64,000 nt of DNA from Diploptera punctata (taxonomy: Eukaryota > Arthropoda > Insecta > Blattodea > Blaberidae). Each line of letters starts with the position of its first letter. Position 1 is the stretch's first letter. The stretch covers positions 1,265,501 to 1,329,500 of the forward strand of contig JASPKZ010000425.1 in assembly GCA_030220185.1 (NCBI GenBank). The letters are read 5' to 3'. This document shows, piece by piece, positions 56,770 through 64,000 of the stretch. The notes under the pieces are model-generated. The model had not been told where the DNA came from and did no database searches. It worked only from the letters and a program-made list of their open reading frames with translations. The translations under genes and the position numbers were made by a program.

Positions 56770-57045
56770 TTGAAGTAGCATGCTGCCTTGTCACGCAGCA
56801 GGCCTGGGTTCGATCCCCAGTCGGAACAGTTTTACTGGGTGAGGTTTTTATTAGGGTTTTTCCTCACATGTAAGACAAATGTCAGGCCCAAACGGTCCTC
56901 GAAATCATATATTCATCATCATCATCATCATCCTTCACCAGTGTGGAAAGGAACGGGAAGCTACCACACCTACAATTCCCTAGTAAAGCTACAAAGCATA
57001 ACATGAAAGACCTGCCCTCAGGCAGAATTTGGATGGATGGAAGAT
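56770..57045 (+). repeat. tRNA-derived SINE, GGATGGAT-tail family, plus strand
   Basis: Head GTAGCATGCTGCCTTGTCAC and GGGTTCGATCCCCAGTCGG, a body with ATCATCATCATCATC, and tail GGATGGATGG. Only plus-strand member of the family here. Confidence 0.88.
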
Positions 57046-57314
57046 TAATAATGATATTCTTGGAAAATATGATTATCAAAATAAATGAATAGTGAGTGGA
57101 GAACATATTTTTAACGACTGACCTCATACATTTCAAATTTCTTTGATACCGACAGTTTCAGACATCTTGCCCCTCTTCAGTCATGTTTAATATTATAATG
57201 TTGAATTTCTGAAATAACTTTTGCACAGTGTATAAAAGTACATATGTTATAATCAATACTGCTCTTTCTTTCTTTCTTTACTCATATATGAAAATTTTAA
57301 ACTAAATATCTTAC

Positions 57315-57425
57315 CTCATCGTTTGGAATTAAAGCATCAATCTCATCGAAGAATATGAGACAAGGTGCAGAACTTTTAGCTTTCTCAAAAACTTCTTCCA
57401 CAGCTAGTAAACATTCACAAAAGTC
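57315..57425 (-). CDS. AAA-ATPase-like, gene copy B, exon 3 (Walker B)
   Basis: A 37-codon phase-0 exon between TTTTTTTTTAG and GAG/GTAAGA. It encodes [20 protein letters not shown], then [12 protein letters not shown]: a canonical AAA Walker B (hhhhDEID), unlike copy A. The family's 'GESE' at its start is replaced by DFCEC. Intron sequence on both sides matches that around the copy A exon 8043-8162 closely. Confidence 0.85.
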
Positions 57426-57559
57426 CTAAAAAAAAAAGTTTATTCTTAAATTTTGGAAATTTAAGAAATATATGGAGCATTGAACTTTTATAGGAAAAAA
57501 TCACTATGAGGTTTAATTTAGGGTTAAATTAAAATGATTCATACCACTCCTCATATCCA

Positions 57560-58270
57560 GTCTTCTAAATAGACTGCAGTTTCAAAGCCTTGGCAGCTTC
57601 ATCTTCAGTACTTTCTCATTCACTGATGTTATGTCGATCAGAAGAACGACTTCTTTTTCCTCTGTTGGTGGACCGATAAACCTACGGATCCACTCATAAT
57701 CCGTGGGAATTCAAAGTTCATAAGTTCTTTTAGTTTTTCTATTTGTTTAATTAGACTGGCTTTGATTCAATGAGATGTTTTTCAGACCAACTTTTCCACT
57801 TCATTTTTGACATTTCTAAGATGTTTTCTCACCCTTGATTTCAAATTTCTTTTTGTTTTTCCTATGTAAATTTTGTCACAATCCCTGCACTCCTTCTTCT
57901 TCCGTACAAGTATTCGGCCAAGGCCTGTTACTATCCTATATAAACTTTTCCTTGCAGCATTTCATACGATGGCCCAGAGACAATCCCTGCATTTGATATG
58001 ATAAATTCCTGATTTGATTTCTTCTTCAATTTTTTCATTTTTATTGGTTTTAATTATCCTATTTAGGCTGCATTCGTTCTTCGGTGCTAATCTTACATTA
58101 AACTTTTTGATATTTCTTTGAAACTTGTGTTTCATTGAATGGTAAGTGAATTTCTTGAATTATATTTTTTTCTTCTGTTTGTTTTATAAGTGTGCTTTCA
58201 TTAATTAATTTTTGTCTTTTAAATTTATTCATTTTCTTTAAAGCCATTTTCTGTTGCAACATTAAATATG
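57560..58270 (-). pseudogene. Penelope-like element 3' part (family 2), split by a 90-bp insertion
   Basis: The minus strand reads KTNKNEKIEEEIKSGIYHIK, then CRDC, the insertion, and CDKIYIGKTKRNLKSRVRKH (GIY-YIG). After frameshifts ASLIKQIEKLKELMNFEFPR and SGSVGLSVHQQRKK. The C-terminal phrase ('RFIGPPT') is degraded here but visible in the neighbouring copies. Confidence 0.75.
57890..57979 (-). mobile_element. 90-bp non-LTR 3' tail insertion
   Basis: Flanked by a 12-bp duplication ACAATCCCTGCA (57878-57889 and 57980-57991), with a GAAGAAGGA-type tail on the minus strand. The same sequence (ATTCGGCCAAGGCCTGTTAC) is seen at about 6470-6500. An extreme 5' truncation. Confidence 0.85.
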
Positions 58271-58518
58271 TATTCTTTTTCATAATTCTCTTTGCTCATA
58301 AGTATATTTACTAATCTATGTGTCAAACTATTGAACACTGCCTCTTTGTGAGCAAAATAGTTAAATCCCAAAGCTTTAACGTAGTTGTCTATATGTGTAT
58401 TATTTCTGTATATTCCAAAATCTATCCTGTTTTCTCCATTTATATAGATCTAAAATGGGATTTGTCTTTCAATTTCAGTCTCCATTCTAAATTGAACTTT
58501 TATAGGAATAAATCACTA

Positions 58519-58666
58519 ACTCACTGGCACTATCATGGCTGCGCAGACATAACTCTCCATACATCACTATCCTGAGATAATGTTTCCAATCATTCCCTGT
58601 ATAATCTACTTCCTCAAATCATAGTTAATGTAATTCTCCCACCTCATTCTTGGTCTATCAACTGTG
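58519..58666 (-). mobile_element. Short non-LTR insertion (GKRPVGRPR family)
   Basis: The plus strand begins ACTCACTGGCACTATC and continues to CTTGGTCTATCAACTG, i.e. only the last 150 bp of the family. The uninterrupted version of its target is preserved at 57490-57530. Confidence 0.85.
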
Positions 58667-58694
58667 TATGAGGTTTAATTTAGGATAAAATCAA

Positions 58695-59160
58695 ATGTCT
58701 CATACCTCTCGTCATATTAATCTTCTAGGTAGATCGCGATTTCAGGTTCATGGCGGACCCATCCTCAGTACCATTTTGCTGACCGATGTTATGTCAATGG
58801 GAAGAACCACTTCTTCTTCCCTGTGTTGGTGGACCGATAAACCTCTGGATCAGGTCAGAATTCGCGGGAAATTCGAAGTCATAAGTTTTTCTTTGATTTT
58901 TCTGAATGTGGATTTTCCCCCAGACCGTGTTTTTCTTATGTTTATCTATTTGTTTAATTAGACTAGCTTTGATTCAATTAGATGCTTTTTTGGACCAAGC
59001 ATGAGCAGCTACAGCTGACTTTTCTAAGATGTTTTTTCACCCTTATTTTCAAATTTCTTTTTGTTTTTCTAATGTAAATTTTGTCACAATCCCTGCATTT
59101 GATAAAAAAAAATCCTGATTTGTTTTCTTCTTCAATTTTTTTATATTTTTGTTGGTTTTA
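58695..59160 (-). pseudogene. Penelope-like element 3' part (family 2), copy
   Basis: The minus strand reads SGFFLSNAGIVTKFTLEKQK (degraded GIY-YIG), SAVAAHAWSKKASN, SLIKQIDKHKKNTVWGK, then FEFPANSDLIQRFIGPPTQG and HNIGQQNGTEDGSAMNLKSR. A single-base deletion disrupts the YIG strand. Confidence 0.75.
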
Positions 59161-59164
59161 ATTA

Positions 59165-60060
59165 CCCTATTAAGACAAGCACACTACAAAATAAATAGAG
59201 GAAAAAATAAAATTCAGGAAATCCATTACCATCTATTGAAACACAAGTTTCAAAAAAAAAATTCAAAGAGTTTAATATAAGATTGGTACCGAAGAATGAA
59301 TATAGTCTTCCATCCATAGTAATTCTGCCCGAAGGCAGGTCCTTCACTGCAATCATAGCATTTGCATGCTATGCCTGCTAGCTTTACTAGGGTATTGTAG
59401 GGGTGGTAGCTTCCCGTTGCTGTCCACACCAGTGAAGAATTATAATGATGACTATATGATTTTGGGGGCCATTTGGGCCTTAAAGTTTTCCTGACATTTG
59501 TTGTACAGTGAGAAAGAACCCCGATAAAAACCTTCACCCAGAAAAACTGCACTGACCGGGGATTGAACCCGGGCCTGCTGCGTGACAAATCAGCGGACAA
59601 TATAGTCTTAATAACCAATTAAAATGAAAACAATTGAAGATGAAAACAAATCAGGAATTTATCAGGTCAATTGCAAGGATAGTGATAAAATTTATATAGG
59701 TAAAACAAAAAAGAAATTTGAAAGCAAGGGTGAAATAACATGTTAGAAATGTCAAAAATATGGTGATGTGGAAATGTCAGCAGTTGCTGCTCATGCTTGG
59801 TTCGAAAAACATCTAATTAAATCAGAGGATAATCTAATTAAACAAATCGATAAACAAAAGGAACTCACGGTTTGGGAAAAATCCATTCAGAAAAACAAAG
59901 AAAAACTTATGAACTTTGAAATTCCCATGAATCATGACCTGATCCAGAGGTTCATCGGTCCACCAACAAAGGGAAGAAGTCGTTCTGCCGATCGACATAA
60001 CATCAGTAGGCAAAATGGTACTGAAGAAGGGTTTACTATGAACCCAAAAATATGATCTAC
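59165..60060 (+). pseudogene. Penelope-like element 3' part (family 2), inverted copy
   Basis: The plus strand reads ENKSGIYQVNCKDSDKIYIG, then KTKKKFESKGEITC, a stop, MSAVAAHAWFEKHLIKSEDN, LIKQIDKQKELTVWEKSIQK, NHDLIQRFIGPPTKGRSRSA and DRHNISRQNGTEEGF. It faces the minus-strand copy head-to-head at about 59165 and is interrupted by a SINE. Confidence 0.8.
59310..59598 (-). repeat. tRNA-derived SINE, GGATGGAT-tail family
   Basis: An 11-bp duplication AATATAGTCTT lies at 59299-59309 and 59599-59609. It lies inside the plus-strand PLE copy and so is younger. Confidence 0.9.
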
Positions 60061-60149
60061 CTAGAAGATAGATATGAAACATTTGATATTTAATTTTAGT
60101 AAGTGATATTTTGAGGTTATTTTAATTATATTATTATTAGTTTGATCAT

Positions 60150-60503
60150 CTTACCTCAATATTAATGTTGATTTGTTCTTGAACATGTTTAAAAACAATT
60201 CTGTTTTATGGTCTGCTTGTCCAGACTGGTTTGACTTATGTTGCATACCCTTGATGTCGATGTCAGCTCCATCCTGTGGTTGGCCAAAGAACCTCCAAAC
60301 AAGGTCATGCTCCGTCGGTATTTCAAAATTTTTTCCCAAATAGTCAGCTCTTTTGTATTTTCTAACTGTTTTAATAATTTAGTGTCTCAATTTATATTAT
60401 GTTTTTCAGACCAAACATGAGCAGCAACTGCAGATTTTTCTATGTCCCCATTTTTAATATTTCTTATGTGTTCTTTGGTTCTAAGTATTAGGTTTCTTTT
60501 TGT
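60150..60503 (-). pseudogene. Penelope-like element 3' part (family 2), copy
   Basis: The minus strand reads KRNLILRTKEHIRNIKNGDI, EKSAVAAHVWSEKHNIN, a stop, LLKQLENTKELTIWEKILKY. The 3' end contains the AACATTAATATTGAGG sequence that forms the palindrome at 62432-62632. Confidence 0.75.
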
Positions 60504-60855
60504 TTATATATATATATATATAAATAATTGGCTGTTCCTACACAACAACGCCCCCACACATTGTTCTGTCCTTGTCCAAGAGGAACTGGCAAGACAACAG
60601 GTGACAGTTTTGCCAGACCCTCCGTACGCACCTGATCTCACATGATGCGATGTTTTCTCTTTCCTTGCATGAGAGCAATCCTATATGGGCGTAGATTTCA
60701 TTCTTCCGAAGACATCATGACTGCTACAAGAGAAGCCAAACGGGACATTCCTGCCAACTTCTTTCAGTGGTGCTTCCAGCAGCTATATCAACGTTGGCAA
60801 ACGTGGATATCATCCAATGGTGACTATTTTGAGGGAGGATGTGGTTCTGTTTAAG
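60504..60855 (+). pseudogene. Mariner transposase C-terminal fragment
   Basis: Reads NNWLFLHNNAPTHCSVLVQE, ELARQQVTVLPDPPYAPDLT, then in another frame GRRFHSSEDIMTATREAKRD, IPANFFQWCFQQLYQRWQTW and ISSNGDYFEG. This is the 'HDNAPxH ... PPYSPDL ... NGDYFEG' end of a mariner (DD34D) transposase. The second catalytic Asp is Asn (HNNAP); the last Asp is retained (APDL). Preceded by a TA microsatellite. Confidence 0.88.
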
Positions 60856-60959
60856 TGTATGCCTAGTTATCGGCATCTTGTGAGACATCCAGATTCTTAT
60901 GGGTGCCTACCCTCCAGGCGTAAAGTCTCAGAACTTAATGACTGTATCAGTATGTACAA

Positions 60960-61240
60960 CACTACTGTATGCCTTTTCAAAATGAATGAAGGCAGTGTAT
61001 AGTTCTGCTCCATATTCCCATTTCTCCTCAATAAGCTGTCTTACACAGAAGATTAAATCCACCGTTTTTTTCGGCTTCTGAAGGAATGTTGTTCTTCTCT
61101 TAAGTTTTATTTTCTATTACTTTATTTAATCTTCTGGCCAAAATTCTATCATAAATTTTAAAGCAGAGTTTTATCTCTATAATTTGTACATAACATTCTG
61201 TTTACCTTTTTGTAAATTGGTTCAATCATGCTTTTTTGTC
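60960..61240 (-). pseudogene. Reverse transcriptase fragment of a non-LTR element
   Basis: The minus strand reads TTFLQKPKKTVDLIFCVRQL, then IEEKWEYGAELYTAFIHFEK and AY: the 'FxxGxSTxDxIFxxRQxxEK...FVDFxxAYDS' stretch around motif A. His replaces the motif A Asp. Confidence 0.65.
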
Positions 61241-61462
61241 AAACTTGTATATAAAATCAAAGCTCAATTTCTAAATCAAAATAAAAAAAAAGACAATATT
61301 AATAAGAACAGAGGAAACTTACAGACAGAACAATTCATTTCCATGCTTTAATTAATTACACTTAGGATGATAACATTTTTAATAACGCATATTATAAAAA
61401 TTATGTCAATAAAGTAGATCAAATTAAGTCAAGCAGTCATTAGCAACATTTTAATTCCTTAC

Positions 61463-61627
61463 CATATTTATTATCGCAGGTCCCTTCACTGATATGAAAT
61501 TCATTCCTGCTTCATGTGCCACAGATTTTGCAAGATGTGCTTTTCCACATCCTGGTGGGCCAAACAACAGAGCAGTTGAACAAGAACAAAGACCTTTAGA
61601 AAACAATGCAGGATTTTCCAACATCTT
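61463..61627 (-). CDS. AAA-ATPase-like, gene copy B, exon 2 (Walker A)
   Basis: A 55-codon phase-0 exon between AATTCCAG and ATG/GTAAGG. It encodes [20 protein letters not shown], then [20 protein letters not shown]. This is a clear AAA P-loop, but the Thr/Ser that binds Mg is Ala (GPPGCGKA). 'NFISVKGP' is the hallmark of CDC48/VCP/NVL second AAA modules. Its first exon, equivalent to 13556-13656, was not found before the right edge. Confidence 0.85.
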
Positions 61628-61974
61628 CTGGAATTTGAAACAGAAACAAAAATATTAAGAATAATTAATCGCTGGACAACAAATTTTCACTTTCAGAACA
61701 TTGCATAAACTTTGAGATGTGCCGTAATATATTTCAAGTGTGCTGAAACCGAATCTGCAAACGGTTTCCTTATATCAAGTGAGATGTTTTGTAAAACAGA
61801 GATTAGTGTAACGCTCAATGCACAAATGCAGTCGTTTTAAGACAAACTTATTTTTATGATGTTTTATGTAAAACAATAATGCAGTCACTGCAAATTTTGC
61901 AATATTGTCAACTTAATATATAGTGAAAGAATACAGTTAATCCTTGGTATTCAATGTCTTTTTTTTTTTTGCAT

Positions 61975-62780
61975 GTGAAGCGTTTTATTATTGGCTTTTA
62001 TGAACACTTCTAGGAGTTTTCCTCTTCATCATCCAACAGTAGTCAGCGAGCATTGTGGTGCTACACCTGCCATGGTACCTTGTTTCTAATTACTTCAGAT
62101 CTTAGTGGAATCTGTCCCCACGATCTTCACTGCAGTCCCCAAGATTCTCGGCAAAGTAGTCCAAGTGAGAATGTAGCATGTGGACCTTTAGGCTCATGTT
62201 ACATCAAAGTTCCTTGAATACATTCAACACTTTGTTTACCAAGTTTTTGTAATCTGGGTCCTTTGTAATTTTGTAACATCTCTGAATGATTGCCATGCTA
62301 ACAATTCTTTCGAATTCATTTTACTTTCAATAGTACTATCACAAAGCAGCTTCCTGTAAATATACCTTCTTTCACTTTAGCATTGCTTAAACCTGGAAAC
62401 TTTTCATTAATGGACAAGAAGCAATGTCCTTATATTATTTTTGGTCTGGACATCTTACCTCAATATTCATGTTGATTTGTTCTTGGACATGTTTCAAAAC
62501 AATTCTCTGTTTTATCTTCAACTTTCCCAGAGTCTGGGAAAGCTGAAGATAAAACAGAGAATTGTTTTGAAACATGTCCAAGAACAAATCAACATGAATA
62601 TTGAGGTAAGATGTCCAGACCAAAAATAATATAATTAAAATAACCTCAAAATATAACTTCCTAAAATTAAATAGCAATGTCCTTCCTTGTCCAAGGCCTT
62701 GACAAATAGTTTTCATGAGCCCTAACTTAATATGGAGAGGAGGTAAGAGAACATCACATGCCTCAATAACACTCATCTTT
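61975..62780 (-). pseudogene. Interrupted pseudogene of an uncharacterised arthropod repeat-family protein
   Basis: The minus strand begins VIEACDVLLPPLHIKLGLMK, then TICQGLGQG; after the palindromic insertion it continues INEKFPGLSNAKVKEGIFTG and, with stops and frameshifts, HSHLDYFAENLGDCSEDRGD and RFH. Blocks 'LPPLHIKLGLMKQF', 'LSxAKxKxGIFxGP' and 'HLDxFxENxGxxSEExGERFHQD' belong together in a multicopy protein family I know from arthropod genomes, without an established function and probably transposon-related. Removing the insertion with one duplication copy restores the block order. Confidence 0.65.
62432..62672. mobile_element. Palindromic (snap-back) insertion from a Penelope-like 3' end
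   Basis: A 12-bp duplication AGCAATGTCCTT lies at 62420-62431 and 62673-62684. Arms 62432-62529 and 62535-62632 are exact inverse complements except for one base, around a 5-bp loop GAGTC. A 40-bp tail follows (to 62672). The arm matches the PLE family 2 end at 60150-60200, and the tail matches 60090-60130. Both strands therefore encode the same meaningless peptide. Confidence 0.92.
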
Positions 62781-62836
62781 TTAATTTTATTGAACTAACA
62801 TTCCATTGCCATTCTTTATCCTTTTGTGCCTTTTTA

Positions 62837-63165
62837 GACTTAAATATAAACATAAATTTGCAGGTATTGTGAAACAAGATTTTTCAGAAAATTACACATA
62901 ATGATAATTCGTAAACTATAATTTCTGAGGAAATGTGATGTGATGGAATTTTTCTGAGTTCTAATCTGGATTCTGTAGTTAACGTCCATCCCCAGGAACA
63001 AAATTAGACTCAAATATAAACATAAATTTACAGGTATTGTGAAATAAGTTTTTTGAGAAAATTACACATAATTTAAATTCGTAAACCATAATTTCTGAGG
63101 AAATATGATGTGATAGGATTTTTCTGAATTCAAATCTGGATTCTGTGGGTAAGTTTCACACTATA
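62837..63165. repeat. Direct tandem duplication, about 170-bp unit
   Basis: AAATATAAACATAAATTT, GGTATTGTGAAA, AATTACACATAAT, AATTTCTGAGGAAAT and TCTGGATTCTGT occur twice in the same order (from about 62837 and from about 63009). Confidence 0.85.
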
Positions 63166-63219
63166 AACGTAATTAAATCATTGTTGCCCAGTGTAATAGA
63201 TCATATGGTGAATGATAAC

Positions 63220-63922
63220 TAAGAGCCTGGATTTGAATGCGGAAACTATTTACATGTTAATTGGTCCCTTCACAGACAATTTGAGCGGTATTTGATAATG
63301 CATAGAAATGCATATTCTGGAGGAAAATGCATATTTTACTCCTAAATGTGGTATTAAATTATAATATCCCTTCAGCTAATTACTAGTAATTAATATTTTT
63401 TAAATTAATAAAGTCTCTGCAATCCATTGGATATAAGCATAATGTGTATATTTATATCTGTGTAAGAGGGGAACACCCGTGGGCCTTGAGGAATAATATT
63501 ATGGCATTGCTAAAATCACATTTGAAAAGATTAGTTAGGTATTAAATAAAAATCCTGGCTACAATAGAATTTGTCAAATTAGCAAAATACTCTCTGGTGA
63601 TAGTGAAAAAACTGTAACTGAAGGGGAATTCACTGAAGAACTGTGGTGTTTTTTCGCATGCACTTTTGACATCATGTGATGTAGAAAGGACATTTTCATT
63701 GTATAAATTCTTTTTCGCTGACAGACAAAGCAGCTTTGCCCAAGAAAACCTCATAAAAATATTCCTTATCTACTGTAACAGCCAGGAATAATGTATGATT
63801 ACCCACAAAGCAAATAATTTATTTGATTTTGTTACAATCTCTTTTTGCATATTTAGGTTGCATATTTTCTACATTTTTCATGCATATTTAGTACTTTATT
63901 TTGCATACAAATCCGGGCTCTA
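63220..63922 (+). mobile_element. Short hAT-like element with transposase tail
   Basis: Ends TAAGAGCCTGGATTTG and CAAATCCGGGCTCTA, inverted. The flanking octamers ATGATAAC (63212-63219) and ATGGTAAC (63923-63930) differ by one base. The plus strand at 63665-63790 reads TSCDVERTFSLYKFFFADRQ, then SSFAQENLIKIFLIYCNSQE and a stop: the hAT C-terminal dimerisation block ('TSVDVERSFSxYK'). The rest of the transposase is deleted. Confidence 0.78.
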
Positions 63923-64000
63923 ATGGTAACGATTTTAAAAGGTGGGTTTATCTTTAATTACTGTAATTTTATTGTTTAGGCACCATGAAGCTAATTTTTG

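Noticed and set aside
684..61627. Copies A and B as D1 and D2 halves of one VCP-like protein
   Set aside because: Copy A exon 1 has an in-frame stop shortly before its ATG and an upstream 3' splice site, and copy B exon 4 ends in TAG, so one continuous protein is not supported.

Overview
The window is animal nuclear DNA, most likely from an insect. It is AT-rich, has spliced genes with canonical GT-AG introns, and is packed with RTE-type and other non-LTR retrotransposons, Penelope-like elements (PLEs), hAT, mariner and Helitron-type elements and tRNA-derived SINEs. The mix of repeats, together with frequent short TAGGCCTA-like motifs, suggests a large-genome polyneopteran such as a cockroach or termite. 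That is an inference; no marker here fixes the species. There is no bacterial operon, CRISPR array or rRNA.

The cellular content is two tandem, same-strand (minus) copies of a divergent AAA-ATPase gene of the CDC48/VCP/NVL type. Copy A has its start codon at 13633 and exons at 13556-13656, 11196-11351, 8043-8162 and 684-875. All are phase 0 and open, 182 codons in total, and the gene continues past the left edge. Copy B has exons at 61463-61627, 57315-57425 and 54394-54585; its first exon is not seen and probably lies past the right edge. The introns next to the exons are nearly identical between A and B, whereas the exons encode strongly different proteins. Copy B keeps recognisable Walker A and B motifs but ends exon 4 in a TAG. 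Copy A has lost both Walker motifs yet stays open. Introns more conserved than exons is the outstanding signal of the window.

Layout. 1-13.7 kb: gene A, with introns filled by a near full-length RTE element (2182-6043) that carries a nested insertion and a solo LTR, a second RTE copy (8477-10169), MITEs, SINEs and an internally deleted DNA transposon. 14-21.4 kb: two head-to-head PLE copies and an RTE copy with a nested retroelement. 21.5-27.5 kb: a degenerate tandem repeat split by a 3.45 kb hAT element, which itself holds a mariner-like element holding a retroelement fragment. 27.5-33.3 kb: three more decayed non-LTR elements. 33.7-36 kb: remnants of a Transib/RAG1-like transposase split by a SINE. 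36.2-37.8 kb and 47.3-49.2 kb: two copies of a module (tandem units, a tRNA-Tyr-like sequence with a GTA anticodon and intron-like insert, and a long foldback), the second inside a Helitron-like element. 41.2-45.6 kb: a second hAT copy with a transposase N-terminal remnant and nested retroelements. 54.4-61.6 kb: gene B exons among RNase H-bearing retroelement debris and a cluster of PLE GIY-YIG ends in alternating orientation. 61.9-64 kb: a pseudogene interrupted by an almost perfect 98-bp-arm palindrome, a tandem duplication, and a short hAT-like element.

Exact target-site duplications could be read for many insertions, so the order of insertion is often visible directly.
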